Origin: Methyloversatilis universalis EHg5
GTDB taxonomy: Bacteria; Pseudomonadota; Gammaproteobacteria; Burkholderiales; Rhodocyclaceae
Reading direction: 5' to 3'
NCBI RefSeq assembly: GCF_000378945.1
Contig: NZ_KB900539.1
Span: forward strand, 1,935,142-1,999,141
Length of the DNA: 64,000 bases
In this document: positions 45,139 through 55,290 of the stretch, piece by piece
How the letters are laid out: every line of letters begins with the position of its first letter
Numbering within the stretch: position 1 is the first letter of the stretch
The notes under the pieces: generated by a model
Told to the model about the DNA's origin: nothing
Seen by the model: the letters and a program-made list of their open reading frames with translations, nothing else
The model's database searches: none
Translations under genes and position numbers: made by a program

Positions 45139-45594
45139 TCAGAACTCCGGCTGCACGCCGTTGGCAAGTTTGGATTCCAGTACGCCTTTGCGACCTTCTT
45201 CCTCATTGACCAGATGAAGTTTAGTGCGTGCGTAAAGCACGCCCATCTTCACTTCCTGCCAGACGTAATAGAGCTTGCCGGCCACGGCGTCTATCGACAG
45301 CGTATCGGTGTTCTCGGAGATCGATGTAATGGTGTGCTTGCCCGCCGGCACTTCGATGAAGAAATAGGTTTTGGCGGCGGTCTGACCGATGTGCTTGCCA
45401 TCCACCTGCAGGTCCATCTTGACCGCGGCGCCCATGTTTTCGTGGCGATATACGTAGATGCCCGCCTTTTCGGCGCGGGGCGCTTCGAAGGTCTTCAGAG
45501 CGGTGTCCCGGGTGGCATCGCCCATGGGGACCGAGGCGCACCCGCCCAGCGTCAAGGCGAGGGTGGCGAAGAGGAGCAGCGCTGTTTTTTTCAT
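45139..45594 (-). CDS. DUF2846 lipoprotein
   Basis: 151 residues. The signal peptide MKKTALLLFATLALTLGGC gives a lipobox with Cys19. The mature part matches DUF2846 (AGIYVYRHENMGAAVKMDLQ, YFFIEVPAGKHTITSISENT). Function unknown; likely outer-membrane anchored. The ATG at 45594 has AGGATGA upstream. It follows another lipoprotein gene by 26 bases on the same strand. Confidence 0.83.
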   Translation of the reverse strand: MKKTALLLFATLALTLGGCASVPMGDATRDTALKTFEAPRAEKAGIYVYRHENMGAAVKMDLQVDGKHIGQTAAKTYFFIEVPAGKHTITSISENTDTLSIDAVAGKLYYVWQEVKMGVLYARTKLHLVNEEEGRKGVLESKLANGVQPEF

Positions 45595-45620
45595 GACTTC
45601 ATCCTGAATGAAAAAAGCGA

Positions 45621-46097
45621 TCAGTAGGGGTAACCGGGACGCGCGTTGGCCTGCGTACCGTTGTCCTTTGCCGGCGACTTCTCGTCGCGGCGATCTATCG
45701 TGACCGACTCGCCCATGCGCAGAGGCAGGTCGTTCGGATAGTCGTAGCCGGTGCCCTTGTTGTGGTCGATGATGGCGCCGATGCCGCCGCCCAGGATGAT
45801 GTTGCCCCACATGCCGCCAGCGGAGCGCGAGATCGCGCGCAGGAAGCCGGCGCTCATTCCATCCTTCTGGCATTCGACGCTCAGGTCTTCGGCGGAGCGA
45901 CGCACCATGACGTTGCCCGGCGATTTGGCGTTCCAGCTGCCCTTGTCGTTCTTGAGCTCGCACTTGGCGTTTTCGACGACGTCGCCATTCTGGTCACGGG
46001 TGGTCAGCGTGACGGTCTGCATCTCGTTGGAGGTGATGGTTGCGCAGCCGCCGCTCAGTGCGATGGCGAAGCAGAGCAGGGGGAGTGATGTCTTCAA
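45621..46097 (-). CDS. Predicted lipoprotein with TTG start
   Basis: 158 residues if translation begins at the TTG at 46097. GAGGA lies 7 bases upstream and the product then opens with a perfect lipoprotein signal peptide (LKTSLPLLCFAIALSGGC, Cys18). The in-frame ATG at 46211 would bury this signal behind 38 unrelated residues. The mature domain (NVMVRRSAEDLSVECQKDGM, then a glycine-rich GGMWGNIILGGGIGAIIDHN) resembles a small family of beta-sandwich lipoproteins. Probably co-transcribed with the DUF2846 gene. Confidence 0.75.
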   Translation of the reverse strand: MKTSLPLLCFAIALSGGCATITSNEMQTVTLTTRDQNGDVVENAKCELKNDKGSWNAKSPGNVMVRRSAEDLSVECQKDGMSAGFLRAISRSAGGMWGNIILGGGIGAIIDHNKGTGYDYPNDLPLRMGESVTIDRRDEKSPAKDNGTQANARPGYPY

Positions 46098-46311
46098 GTA
46101 CGGGTCCTCAGCGTATCGAGCCCCGCCGGTCGTTGTATGACTTTCGATATATGTCAAAAGAATGATTTGGCGCGGGGCGCGCGAACTATAGACGATGAAT
46201 GCGCGAGGCATTTAACTATGACGTATTTTTACAAACGTCATGCGATGGACATCGGATCTGAAATGCGCTGCGTAAGGCGCGGGTGAACCTCGGGTGACAG
46301 GCGGGCCTGGA

Positions 46312-47205
46312 TCAGCCCAGGCAGAAGAACTCGACCACGTCGCTGGCTGCGCTGCGGGGTGAGCCGAATGCCAGCCAGCCGTGGCCGTCGATCACCACCT
46401 CTTCGCGGGTGAGTGCGAATTCGTGCTGGCCCTCTATCGTGACGAAGGTGCCGTTGCTCGAACGGTCGGTGAGGATGAAGCGGTCGCGGCGGAATTCCAG
46501 GTCGCAGTGCTGGCGGGATGCACGCGCGTCCTTGACCAGAATGTCGACACCGGCATCGCGGCCCATGCGCAGGCGGGTGTGCTCGGCGCCCAGCAGCCAC
46601 ACGCGACCACCGTGATAGACCCGCATTTCCTGCTTGCCGGTGTTCAGGTTGAGGCCGCCGATATGGGTGACGTGTTCGGAATGTTCGCAGCGCAGTTCGC
46701 ACATTTCGACCGAACGCGCGACGCCCTTGACCACGCGCGGCGGCATCGGCCGCACCATGTGCTGGAAGTGCTCGGACAGCCGCACCGCAGCTTCGGTCGA
46801 TACGATGGCGCGGCCGTGACTGCCCAGTTCCGACAGCCGCGCGGCGATATTCACCGATTCGCCGTAGATGTCGTCGCCGGTTTCGATCACCGGGCCGAAA
46901 TGGAATCCGGTGCGCACGCCGAGAGAGAAGTGATGGGCCAGCGGCAGGCCACTGATGTCGCGGTGGATGGCCAGCGCGGTATCGGCCGCGTGGTCGCAGG
47001 CGCGGAAGGTGGCCAGCAGACCGTCGCCGGTCATCTTGATCACCCGTCCCGAACTGCCGACCACCGAGTCGCGCATCGCGCGCAGGCAGCGGTCGATCAG
47101 CGCGAACGCCGCAGTGTCGCCCATGCGCTCATAGAGCTGGGTGCTGCCCACCAGGTCGGCGAACAGCACGGCGCATTCTTTCGATACGGGCGGGACGCGG
47201 CTCAT
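46312..47205 (-). CDS. Class III adenylate/guanylate cyclase fused to an FHA domain
   Basis: 297 residues. The cyclase homology domain (about 10-180) has both metal [10 protein letters not shown] (D17 in FADLVGST, D61 in KMTGDG), the transition-state Asn/Arg (N119, R123 in ESVNIAARL) and K57 in the base-specificity position, so it looks active. The C-terminal FHA domain (about 205-290) keeps the phosphothreonine-binding residues (RMGRD, ASRQHCD, DRSSNGTF). Signal output may thus be tied to Ser/Thr phosphorylation. It starts 6 bases after the CitE-like gene. Confidence 0.85.
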   Translation of the reverse strand: MSRVPPVSKECAVLFADLVGSTQLYERMGDTAAFALIDRCLRAMRDSVVGSSGRVIKMTGDGLLATFRACDHAADTALAIHRDISGLPLAHHFSLGVRTGFHFGPVIETGDDIYGESVNIAARLSELGSHGRAIVSTEAAVRLSEHFQHMVRPMPPRVVKGVARSVEMCELRCEHSEHVTHIGGLNLNTGKQEMRVYHGGRVWLLGAEHTRLRMGRDAGVDILVKDARASRQHCDLEFRRDRFILTDRSSNGTFVTIEGQHEFALTREEVVIDGHGWLAFGSPRSAASDVVEFFCLG

Positions 47206-47211
47206 GTTTCC

Positions 47212-48204
47212 TTATGCGAAGAAGCGGCTGCGCACGTCGTCCGGCAGCGGCACGCCGGTGGCGTGGGCGCGTGCGAGCAGTTCCCAATAGTAGCGATAGG
47301 AGGCGCGGTCGTGCAGCGTGTCGTGATGCCGGGTCGGCCCCCAGCTCGCGTCCTGCGCGCCGCAGATGATCGCGATCGCGTCCTCGACCTCGCTGAAATC
47401 CGGCCGCATCTCTTCGACGATGGGCAGGATCTGGTTCGGATGAATGCTCCACATGCGCATGAAACCGAACTGGCGACGGGCCTGACGGGCGTCATTGCGG
47501 ATGAAATCGATATCGCGGATTTCGGTGGTCACGTTATGCGTCGGCACCACGCCGCAGCCATGTGCGGCAGCGGCGATTTCGCATTTCGTACGCACGATGA
47601 TGGGGTGCTCGAACTGGGTCGGGCTCTTCATCGCGTTGCCGGGCAGTGCGCCGTGGTGGGCGCTGACGAAATCCATCAGGCCGAGGTCGATCGATTCCAC
47701 CCGGTCGAGCGCGGCGATGTCCCATACCTGACGCAGCGCGCCGTGGCTTTCGATCAGCACGTGCACCGGAATCTTCCGCTTGAGGCCGGCCAGCGTTTCG
47801 CAGTTGCGCAGCCAGTCGGTCTGCACCTTCACGTCGTCGGCCGAGCGTGCCTTGGGCAGCGTAATGAAGGCCAGCCTGTCGCCGGCGTCGCCGACGATCA
47901 CCTCCATGTCGGCCTTCCAGTGCGCGTGGGTCACGTCGTGGATGCGCACGCCGACGCGGCCGAACAGGTTGTCCTCGCCGGCGATGACCGAGGCGCACAG
48001 CGTACGGTGGCCGGCTTCGTTGCCGGCGGCCGCACCGTCCTCGCAGTCGCAGGTCACATCGAAAATGGGTCCCAGTTCGGCCTGCAGCGCCAATGCCTTG
48101 CGCATCAGCTTTTCCGAGCCTGCGTAGTGGTCGACCGCGGGCAGGATGGGGAAGGGCTTTTCGCCCTGGTACAGGACTTCGCGCGGATGGACGGCAGCGT
48201 TCAT
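47212..48204 (-). CDS. HpcH/HpaI-family CoA-ester lyase (CitE/malyl-CoA lyase-like)
   Basis: 330 residues, TIM-barrel aldolase of the CitE group. Metal and substrate motifs include FDVTCDCEDGAAAGNE (the EDG acid pair), PVHVLIESHGALRQ (conserved Glu) and MRMWSIHPNQILPIVEEM. These enzymes cleave or form malyl-CoA, citramalyl-CoA or citryl-CoA. In a methylotroph a malyl-CoA role would fit the serine cycle, and the neighbouring mdh supports a malate link, but many non-methylotrophic betaproteobacteria have the same gene pair. Confidence 0.82.
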   Translation of the reverse strand: MNAAVHPREVLYQGEKPFPILPAVDHYAGSEKLMRKALALQAELGPIFDVTCDCEDGAAAGNEAGHRTLCASVIAGEDNLFGRVGVRIHDVTHAHWKADMEVIVGDAGDRLAFITLPKARSADDVKVQTDWLRNCETLAGLKRKIPVHVLIESHGALRQVWDIAALDRVESIDLGLMDFVSAHHGALPGNAMKSPTQFEHPIIVRTKCEIAAAAHGCGVVPTHNVTTEIRDIDFIRNDARQARRQFGFMRMWSIHPNQILPIVEEMRPDFSEVEDAIAIICGAQDASWGPTRHHDTLHDRASYRYYWELLARAHATGVPLPDDVRSRFFA

Positions 48205-48220
48205 GCGGACAACTCCGGCA

Positions 48221-48251
48221 TAAAAAAAGCGGCCACGTTACCGGGCCGCTT
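48221..48251 (-). terminator. Terminator between mdh and the CitE-like gene
   Basis: Stem AAGCGGCC (48227-48234) / GGCCGCTT (48244-48251); on the minus strand a run of seven T follows. It ends 80 bases beyond the mdh stop codon and 17 bases before the next gene, which therefore needs read-through or its own promoter. Confidence 0.82.
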
Positions 48252-48331
48252 CTTCCTGTTCAATGCTGCGTCGCCGCATGCCGACCCGGTGGGAACAGGG
48301 TGACACGCGGACGGCACGCAGCACCGTGGCA

Positions 48332-49324
48332 TCAGAGCAGGTCGGCGACGCCGGCGCGCTCCTCTTCCAGTTCGGCCAGCGTCTTGGCGACGTAGGGCTT
48401 GGAAAACTCGTCGATTTCCAGGCCCTTGACGATGGTGTATTCGCCATTTGCGCAGATGCAGGGGAAGCCGAACACCAGGCCTTCCGGAATGCCGTAGGAG
48501 CCGTCGGACGGCACGCCCATGGTGACCCAGTCACCGTTGGAGCCGAGGTGCCAGTCGCGCATGTGGTCGATCGCGGCGTTGGCGGCCGAGGCGGCCGACG
48601 ACAGGCCACGGGCCTCGATGATGGCGGCGCCGCGCTTGCCCACGGTCGGCAGGAAGGTCTTGGCGTTCCATTCCTGGTCGTTCACCAGATTGGCAACGCT
48701 GTCGCCGTTCGAGGTGGCGAAGCGATAGTCGGCGTACATCGTCGGGCTGTGGTTGCCCCACACGGTCATCGTCTTGAACGACGACACCGGGCGGCCGATC
48801 TTGGCCGACAACTGCGACAGCGCGCGGTTGTGGTCCAGACGCAGCATGGCGGTGAAATTCTTCGCCGGTACGCGGCCACCGGCCTTGGCGGCGGTCTTCG
48901 CTGCGATGTAGGCGTTGGTGTTGCAGGGGTTGCCGACAACCAGGATCTTGCAGTTCGGCGAGGCGTGCTGGCCGATGGCGGCACCCTGAACGGTGAAGAT
49001 CTTGGCGTTTTCGGTCAGCAGATCCTTGCGCTCCATGCCAGGGCCGCGCGGACGGGCACCGACCAGCAGCGCGAAGTCGGCGTCCTTGAAGGCGACGTTC
49101 GGGTCATCGGTGGCGATCATGCCGGCGAGCAGCGGGAACGCGCAGTCGTCCAGTTCCATCATCACACCGGTCAGCGCCTTCTGGGCCTGCGGCAGGTCGA
49201 GCAGTTGAAGAATGACCGGCTGGTCCTTGCCCAGCATTTCACCGCTGGCGATACGGAACAGCAGGGCGTAGCCGATCTGACCGGCAGCGCCGGTCACCGC
49301 GACGCGAAGAGGCGTCTTTGACAT
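48332..49324 (-). CDS. mdh: Malate dehydrogenase
   Basis: 330 residues of the LDH/MDH superfamily, type with the [13 protein letters not shown] active-site histidine motif. The NAD-binding motif is [20 protein letters not shown], the mobile loop [14 protein letters not shown] and the LRLDHNRA aspartate are present. It interconverts malate and oxaloacetate in the TCA cycle. It is divergent from the GntR regulator of the sdh operon. Confidence 0.95.
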   Translation of the reverse strand: MSKTPLRVAVTGAAGQIGYALLFRIASGEMLGKDQPVILQLLDLPQAQKALTGVMMELDDCAFPLLAGMIATDDPNVAFKDADFALLVGARPRGPGMERKDLLTENAKIFTVQGAAIGQHASPNCKILVVGNPCNTNAYIAAKTAAKAGGRVPAKNFTAMLRLDHNRALSQLSAKIGRPVSSFKTMTVWGNHSPTMYADYRFATSNGDSVANLVNDQEWNAKTFLPTVGKRGAAIIEARGLSSAASAANAAIDHMRDWHLGSNGDWVTMGVPSDGSYGIPEGLVFGFPCICANGEYTIVKGLEIDEFSKPYVAKTLAELEEERAGVADLL

Positions 49325-49491
49325 GGTGATCTCCTGTCTGAGGATGGGACGGGTACTTTTGTATACCTTGGGGTGCGTCGTGCGCGGCCCGAATTATGGT
49401 CGACCCGCGGCCGTTTTGACACACAGCACAAAAATCGGATTCCGCTGGCCGGGGGCTGACCGGTCGGAACGTGTTTTTGCACGGCATCAAT

Positions 49492-49506
49492 TTATATCAT
49501 ATATAA
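49492..49506. promoter_or_regulatory. AT-rich palindrome between mdh and gntR
   Basis: TTATAT, CAT, ATATAA: a perfect 6+6 inverted repeat standing out in a GC-rich context, 52 bases before the gntR start. It may be a GntR operator or the -10 region of one of the divergent promoters. Confidence 0.4.
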
Positions 49507-49557
49507 GACATCAGACACGATGTAGACGTGACAGGATTTCTGTGCTGAAATTGTTGC

Positions 49558-50286
49558 ATGGCACAGGAATCCCCCACCTTCAGCCCGCTGTATCGGCAGA
49601 TACGCGGCTTGCTCACGCAGGCGCTGCAGAGCGGCGAATGGCGTCCGGGTGAGGCGATCCCGAGCGAAACCGAACTGGCTCAGCGCTTCAGCGTCAGCCA
49701 GGGTACGGTGCGCAAGGCCATCGACGAGATGGCAGCGGACAATCTGCTGGTGCGCAAGCAGGGTAAGGGTACCTTTGTTGCGACGCATCACGATCCGCGT
49801 GCATTCTTCCGCTTTCTTCGTCTTGCGCCGATCAACGGCACCATAGAGACCTCGCAGAGCGTGCCGCTCGAATGCTGGCGCGCCCGCGCCGGCCAGGAAG
49901 TGGCCCGCATGCTGGACATCGAGGTCGGGTCTCAGATCATCATCGTGCGCCGGCTGCTGAAGTTCGCCGGCAAGCCGGTGGTGATCGACGAAATCTATCT
50001 GCGCGGCGATCTGTTCCCGGGCCTCAATCTCGAGGTGCTGAAGGAACAGCAGGGTTCGCTGTATTCATTCTTCGAAACGCGTTTCGGTGTGCGCATGGTG
50101 CGCGCCGAAGAGCGTCTGCGCGCGGTCGCGGCTGACCGCCAGAGCGCTGAATACCTCGAAGTGAGCGACGGCAGCCCGCTGCTGTCGGTCGAGCGGGTGG
50201 CCTACACCTACGACGACAAGCCGGTGGAGTGGCGCCGCGGCCTGTGTTCGACCGCCGATCACCATTATCTGAACACGCTGAATTGA
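49558..50286 (+). CDS. GntR-family transcriptional regulator (UTRA domain)
   Basis: 242 residues. The winged helix-turn-helix (about 10-75: IPSETELAQRFSVSQGTVRK, GKGTFVATH) is followed by a UTRA sensor domain. It lies directly upstream of sdhC and divergent from mdh, an arrangement common in betaproteobacteria, so it probably tunes TCA-cycle genes; the effector is unknown. Confidence 0.87.
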   Translation: MAQESPTFSPLYRQIRGLLTQALQSGEWRPGEAIPSETELAQRFSVSQGTVRKAIDEMAADNLLVRKQGKGTFVATHHDPRAFFRFLRLAPINGTIETSQSVPLECWRARAGQEVARMLDIEVGSQIIIVRRLLKFAGKPVVIDEIYLRGDLFPGLNLEVLKEQQGSLYSFFETRFGVRMVRAEERLRAVAADRQSAEYLEVSDGSPLLSVERVAYTYDDKPVEWRRGLCSTADHHYLNTLN

Positions 50287-50340
50287 CGGAGCCGGCGGCG
50301 ACCGGCGTGTGACACGACTTTTTTCAGGAGAGCGAGCCAG

Positions 50341-50727
50341 ATGGCCAATACAGCCAGCAAGACCCGACCGAAGCACCTCCAGCTGACGGCGATACGACTG
50401 CCGTTGCCGGGCATCGTGTCCATCCTTCACCGTATCAGCGGTGCCGGTCTGTTCCTCTGTCTGCCCTTGCTGCTGTGGCTGTTTGCCGCCAGCCTGGGGT
50501 CGCCGGAGAGCTTCGAGTCGTTCAGCGCGGTGGTCGGCCATCCGCTGGCCAAGATTTTCCTGCTCGGCCTGATGTGGGCTTACCTGCACCACTTCTGTGC
50601 CGGCATCCGCTTCCTGCTGCTGGACATGCACAAGGGCCTGGAACTGGCGACCGCGCGCAAGACCTCGGTGGCGGTGCTGGTCGTGAGCCTGACGCTTACC
50701 GTGATCCTGGGGGTGAAACTGTGGTGA
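50341..50727 (+). CDS. sdhC: Succinate dehydrogenase cytochrome b556 subunit
   Basis: 128 residues, three helices. SILHRISGAGLFLCLPLLL is the family signature, and the helix AYLHHFCAGIRFLLLDMHKG carries the heme-ligand histidine and quinone-site residues. It anchors SdhAB in the inner membrane. AGGAGAG lies upstream of the ATG, and its stop overlaps the GTG of sdhD. Confidence 0.93.
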   Translation: MANTASKTRPKHLQLTAIRLPLPGIVSILHRISGAGLFLCLPLLLWLFAASLGSPESFESFSAVVGHPLAKIFLLGLMWAYLHHFCAGIRFLLLDMHKGLELATARKTSVAVLVVSLTLTVILGVKLW

Positions 50728-51068
50728 ATCGTGTCGTTGTCGGTGCCCACTACGGGCTGAAGGACTGGCTGGGTCAGCGCATTACCGCGGTGGTGATGGC
50801 GGTCTACACCCTCATTTTCGCGATCGGCGCACTGTCGATGGGCGAACTGACCTACGAGAACTGGCGCGGTCTGTTCTCCGGCGGTTTCATGCGCTTCGCG
50901 ACCTTCCTGTTCTTCGCGTCGCTGATGTACCACGCCTGGGTGGGCGTGCGTGACATCTATATGGACTACATCAAGCCCACCGGCGTGCGCGTCGTGCTGC
51001 ACTCGGTGACCATGCTTGCCCTGATCGGCTATCTGGGCTGGGCAGCCCAAGTTCTGTGGAGACTGTAA
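50724..51068 (+). CDS. sdhD: Succinate dehydrogenase membrane anchor subunit
   Basis: 114 residues starting at a GTG that overlaps the sdhC stop (GTGA), so translation is coupled. Three helices; the segment MYHAWVGVRDIYMDYIKPTG holds the second conserved heme/quinone region. The end adjoins the sdhA start without a gap. Confidence 0.92.
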   Translation: MNRVVVGAHYGLKDWLGQRITAVVMAVYTLIFAIGALSMGELTYENWRGLFSGGFMRFATFLFFASLMYHAWVGVRDIYMDYIKPTGVRVVLHSVTMLALIGYLGWAAQVLWRL

Positions 51069-52856
51069 GTGAGCGTACCCGTCCGCAAATTTGATGCAGT
51101 CATCGTCGGCGCCGGCGGCGCCGGTCTGCGTGCCGCCATTCAGCTGTCCGAAGCCGGCCTGCGCACCGCAGTGATTTCCAAGGTGTTCCCGACCCGCTCG
51201 CACACGGTTGCGGCGCAGGGCGGTGTCGCCGCCTCGCTCGGCAACTCGGAGGAGGATCACTGGCACTGGCACATGTACGACACGGTCAAGGGTTCTGACT
51301 GGCTCGGCGACCAGGACGCGATCGAATTCATGTGTCGCAAGGCCAACGAAGTGGTGATCGAGCTCGAACACTACGGCATGCCTTTTGACCGCCTCGACAG
51401 CGGCAAGATCTATCAGCGCCCGTTCGGCGGCCACATGTCGAATTTCGGCGAAAAGCCGGTCCGTCGCTCCTGTGCCGCCGCTGACCGTACCGGTCACGCG
51501 ATGCTGCACGCGATGTACCAGCGCAACGTGAAGGCCAACACCCAGTTCTTCATCGAATGGATGGCGCTGGACCTGATCCGCGACGAAGAGGGCGACGTGG
51601 TCGGCGTGACCGCGATGGAAATGGAAACCGGCGAAGTGTTCGTGTTCCATGCCAAGGCCGTGCTGTTCGCGACCGGCGGCGCCGGCCGCATCTACTACAG
51701 CTCGACCAATGCCTTCATCAACACCGGTGACGGCGTGGGCATGGCTGCGCGTGCCGGCATTCCGCTGGAAGACATGGAGTTCTGGCAGTTCCACCCGACC
51801 GGCGTGGCCGGTGCCGGCGTGCTGATCACCGAAGGTGTGCGCGGCGAGGGCGGCATTCTGCGCAACGCCTCGGGCGAGCGTTTCATGGAGCGCTACGCGC
51901 CGAACGCCAAGGATCTGGCGTCGCGTGACGTGGTGTCGCGCGCCATGGTGACCGAAATCAACGAAGGTCGCGGCTGCGGTCCGAACAAGGACCACGTGAT
52001 GCTGGACATCACCCACCTCGACCCGGCCACCATCATGAAGCGCCTGCCGGGCATCCGCGAGATCGGCATCCAGTTCGCCGGTGTCGACGCGATCAAGGAA
52101 CCGCTGCCGGTGGTGCCGACCTGTCATTACCAGATGGGTGGCATCCCGACCAATTACAACGGCGAAGTCGTGGTGCCGAAGGACGGCAGCCCGAGCGTGC
52201 CGGTCAAGGGTTTCTACGCTGCTGGCGAGTGTGCCTGCGCCTCGGTGCACGGCGCCAACCGCCTCGGCACCAACTCGCTGCTCGACCTGCTGGTGTTCGG
52301 CAAGTCGTCCGGCGAGTCCATGGTCGAGTTCATCAAGGCCCAGCCGGCTGCCCACAAGCCGCTGCCGGCCAATGCCGCCGACTTCTCGCTGTCGCGCATC
52401 AACCGTCTGGACAACCAGAAGAGCGGTGCCGCGGTCGGTGCCACCCGTCTGGCCATGCAGCGCACGATGCAGGCGCACTGCGGCGTGTTCCGCTTCAAGG
52501 ACATGCTGGCCGAAGGCGTGAGCAAGATTCTCGAAATCGAGAAGATGGCCGCCGTGACCGAGATTCAGGACAAGTCCAAGGTGTTCAACACCGCGCGTCT
52601 GGAAGCGCTGGAGCTGGACAACCTGATCGAGGTGGCCAAGGCCACCATCGTGTCCGCCAACGCCCGTACCGAATCGCGCGGCGCCCACGTGCGCGACGAC
52701 GCGACCGACACGCCGGAACGTCCGGACGGCCGCGACGATGTGAACTGGCTCAAGCACACCCTGTGGCACCGCGAGGGCAACAAGCTCGAGTACAAGCCGG
52801 TGAACATGAAGCCGCTCACGGTTGACACCATCGCGCTGAAGAAGCGCGCCTACTGA
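51069..52856 (+). CDS. sdhA: Succinate dehydrogenase flavoprotein subunit
   Basis: 595 residues, GTG start directly after the sdhD stop. The FAD motif [20 protein letters not shown], the histidine for covalent FAD ([16 protein letters not shown]) and the dicarboxylate site ([18 protein letters not shown]) are intact. It oxidises succinate to fumarate. FAD attachment is assisted by SdhE, encoded after sdhB. Confidence 0.96.
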   Translation: MSVPVRKFDAVIVGAGGAGLRAAIQLSEAGLRTAVISKVFPTRSHTVAAQGGVAASLGNSEEDHWHWHMYDTVKGSDWLGDQDAIEFMCRKANEVVIELEHYGMPFDRLDSGKIYQRPFGGHMSNFGEKPVRRSCAAADRTGHAMLHAMYQRNVKANTQFFIEWMALDLIRDEEGDVVGVTAMEMETGEVFVFHAKAVLFATGGAGRIYYSSTNAFINTGDGVGMAARAGIPLEDMEFWQFHPTGVAGAGVLITEGVRGEGGILRNASGERFMERYAPNAKDLASRDVVSRAMVTEINEGRGCGPNKDHVMLDITHLDPATIMKRLPGIREIGIQFAGVDAIKEPLPVVPTCHYQMGGIPTNYNGEVVVPKDGSPSVPVKGFYAAGECACASVHGANRLGTNSLLDLLVFGKSSGESMVEFIKAQPAAHKPLPANAADFSLSRINRLDNQKSGAAVGATRLAMQRTMQAHCGVFRFKDMLAEGVSKILEIEKMAAVTEIQDKSKVFNTARLEALELDNLIEVAKATIVSANARTESRGAHVRDDATDTPERPDGRDDVNWLKHTLWHREGNKLEYKPVNMKPLTVDTIALKKRAY

Positions 52857-52866
52857 GGAACGCAGC

Positions 52867-53577
52867 ATGACCGCCCGTACCGTCGAATTCAGTATCTACC
52901 GCTTCGACCCGGACCGCGACGAGAAGCCCTACATGCAGTCGATCTCGATCGAGCTCGATGGCACCGAACGCAAGCTGCTCGATGCGCTGGTCAAGTTGAA
53001 GGACAAGGACGACTCGCTGTCCTTCCGCCGTTCCTGCCGTGAAGGCGTGTGCGGCTCGGACGCGATGAACATCAATGGCAAGAACGGCCTGGCCTGTCTG
53101 ACCGACATGAAGGACCTGCCGTCGCCGGTGGTGCTGCGTCCGCTGCCCGGACTGCCCGTCGTGCGCGACCTCATCGTCGACATGACCCAGTTCTTCAAGC
53201 AGTACCACTCGATCAAGCCCTACCTGATCAACGAAGAGCATCCGCCGGAGCGCGAGCGCCTGCAGTCGCCGGAAGACCGCGAGGAACTGAACGGCCTGTA
53301 CGAGTGCATTCTCTGTGCCTGCTGCTCGACCTCCTGCCCGTCGTTCTGGTGGAACCCGGACAAGTTCGTCGGTCCGGCCGGCCTGCTGGCCGCCTACCGA
53401 TTCATCGCGGACACCCGCGACCAGGCCACCAGCGAACGTCTGGACAACCTGGAAGATCCGTACCGTCTGTTCCGCTGCCACACCATCATGAACTGCGTCG
53501 ATGTGTGCCCGAAGGGTCTGAACCCGACCCGCGCCATCGGCAAGATCAAGGACATGATGGTCCGTCGCGCGGTCTGA
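52867..53577 (+). CDS. sdhB: Succinate dehydrogenase iron-sulfur subunit
   Basis: 236 residues. Cysteine sets for [2Fe-2S] (SCREGVCGSDAMNINGKNGL plus AC), [4Fe-4S] (CILCACCSTSCP) and [3Fe-4S] (CHTIMNCVDVCPKGLNP) are complete. It transfers electrons from SdhA to the quinone site. Confidence 0.96.
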   Translation: MTARTVEFSIYRFDPDRDEKPYMQSISIELDGTERKLLDALVKLKDKDDSLSFRRSCREGVCGSDAMNINGKNGLACLTDMKDLPSPVVLRPLPGLPVVRDLIVDMTQFFKQYHSIKPYLINEEHPPERERLQSPEDREELNGLYECILCACCSTSCPSFWWNPDKFVGPAGLLAAYRFIADTRDQATSERLDNLEDPYRLFRCHTIMNCVDVCPKGLNPTRAIGKIKDMMVRRAV

Positions 53578-53590
53578 TCTTGATGCATCT

Positions 53591-53619
53591 ACGCTTGTCC
53601 CTGCCGAAGGGGCAAGCGT
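53591..53619 (+). other. Intergenic hairpin between sdhB and sdhE
   Basis: ACGCTTG (53591-53597) pairs with CAAGCGT (53613-53619), extended by CCC/GGG inside. No T-run follows, so it may be an mRNA-stabilising or attenuating stem that lowers sdhE relative to sdhAB. Confidence 0.5.
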
Positions 53620-53671
53620 GGCGCCCGTTTCACGGGCAGAGAGCGACTTGTGGCGTACAGGGGGATTTGAC

Positions 53672-53932
53672 GTGGATGAGGCGGCGAACGATCAGACGGT
53701 CAATATGGGCCGCCTGCGCTGGCATTGCCGGCGCGGGCTGCTCGAGCTTGACCTGGTGCTTCAGCGCGTCATCGACCGCGGGTTGCTGGAGGAGTTGAGT
53801 GAACAACAGAGAGCAGAGCTGTTCGAACTGCTCCATTACGACGACATCACCTTGTTGGCGATTGTCAGCGGGCGCGCTGAATGTGAGGAGCCGCGCCTGA
53901 AGGGGATGGTCGATCTGCTGCGTTCGGTTTGA
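53672..53932 (+). CDS. sdhE: FAD assembly factor SdhE
   Basis: 86 residues from a GTG start with AGGGGGA upstream; this gives the usual length of SdhE/YgfY. The family motif RWHCRRGLLELDLVL contains the RGxxE core needed for covalent flavinylation of SdhA. The far-upstream ATG (53618) and the internal ATG (53705) are less likely. Its place between sdhB and gltA is standard. Confidence 0.88.
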   Translation: MDEAANDQTVNMGRLRWHCRRGLLELDLVLQRVIDRGLLEELSEQQRAELFELLHYDDITLLAIVSGRAECEEPRLKGMVDLLRSV

Positions 53933-53980
53933 TGCGCGCTTTTCGACCCGGGCATTTTTGAGGAAGTGAAGAGGTTAGAC

Positions 53981-55273
53981 ATGACAAATCAACGCACCGC
54001 CACGCTGACCATCGATGGGCAGTCCACCGAATTCCCGATCATGAGCGGTACGGTCGGCCCCGACGTGGTTGATATCCGTTCGATGTACGGCAAGACCGGC
54101 ATGTTCACGTACGACACCGGTTACCTCTCCACCGCCAGCTGCAAGTCGTCGATCACCTACATCGATGGCGACAAGGGCGAACTGTGGTATCGCGGCTACC
54201 CGATCGAGCAGCTCGCCGAGAACTGTGACTTCCTCGATACCTGCTACCTGCTGAAGAACGGCGAACTGCCGAACGCCGTGCAGAAGGACGAGTACCTCAC
54301 CAGCATCAAGAAGCACACGCTGCTGCACGAACAGCTCGCCAAGTTCTACCAGGGCTTCCGTCGCGACGCGCACCCGATGGCCATCATGGCCGGCGTGGTC
54401 GGCGCACTGTCCGCCTTCTACCACGACGGCATGGACATTTCGGACCAGGCTCACCGTGACGTGTCGATCAACCGCCTGATCGCCAAGATGCCGACCATCG
54501 TCGCCATGGCGTACAAGTACTCGGTCGGCCAGCCCTTCATGTACCCGCGTAACGATCTCGATTACGCGAGCAACTTCATGTACATGATGTTCGCGACCCC
54601 GTGCGAGGAATACAAGCCGAACCCGGTGCTGGCCAAGGCGCTGGACCGCATCTTCATCCTGCACGCAGACCACGAACAGAACGCCTCGACCTCGACCGTC
54701 CGTCTGGCCGGCTCGTCGGGCGCCAACCCGTACGCGGTTATCGCGGCCGGTATCGCCTGCCTGTGGGGCCCGGCGCACGGTGGTGCCAACGAGGCCTGCC
54801 TGCAGATGCTGGAAGAGATCGGCGACGTGTCGCGCGTGCCGGAGTACATCAAGCGCGCCAAGGACAAGAACGACAGCTTCAAGCTGATGGGCTTCGGTCA
54901 CCGTGTCTACAAGAACTTCGATCCGCGCGCCAAGCTGATGCGTCAGACCTGCTACGAAGTGCTGACCGAACTGGGCCTGGAAAACGACCGCCTGTTCAAG
55001 CTGGCAATGGAACTGGAACGCATCGCGCTCGAAGACGAGTACTTCATCGAGAAGAAGCTCTACCCGAACGTCGACTTCTACTCCGGCATCGTGCAGAAGG
55101 CGCTCGGCATTCCGACCTCGATGTTCACCTGCATTTTCGCTCTGGCCCGTACCATCGGCTGGATCACGCAGTGGAACGAAATGATCACCGATTCCGAGTA
55201 CAAGATCGGTCGTCCGCGCCAGCTGTACGTGGGCCCGGCACGCCGTGACGTGAAGCCGGTCGAACAGCGCTGA
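53981..55273 (+). CDS. gltA: Type II citrate synthase
   Basis: 430 residues, the length of the hexameric NADH-sensitive proteobacterial enzyme. Active-site motifs are [15 protein letters not shown] (His), [14 protein letters not shown] (His and substrate residues) and the Asp in the segment [20 protein letters not shown]. It condenses acetyl-CoA with oxaloacetate. ATG 53981 follows AGGAAG/GAGG. Confidence 0.96.
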   Translation: MTNQRTATLTIDGQSTEFPIMSGTVGPDVVDIRSMYGKTGMFTYDTGYLSTASCKSSITYIDGDKGELWYRGYPIEQLAENCDFLDTCYLLKNGELPNAVQKDEYLTSIKKHTLLHEQLAKFYQGFRRDAHPMAIMAGVVGALSAFYHDGMDISDQAHRDVSINRLIAKMPTIVAMAYKYSVGQPFMYPRNDLDYASNFMYMMFATPCEEYKPNPVLAKALDRIFILHADHEQNASTSTVRLAGSSGANPYAVIAAGIACLWGPAHGGANEACLQMLEEIGDVSRVPEYIKRAKDKNDSFKLMGFGHRVYKNFDPRAKLMRQTCYEVLTELGLENDRLFKLAMELERIALEDEYFIEKKLYPNVDFYSGIVQKALGIPTSMFTCIFALARTIGWITQWNEMITDSEYKIGRPRQLYVGPARRDVKPVEQR

Positions 55274-55290
55274 TTCACCTGTAGTACCCA

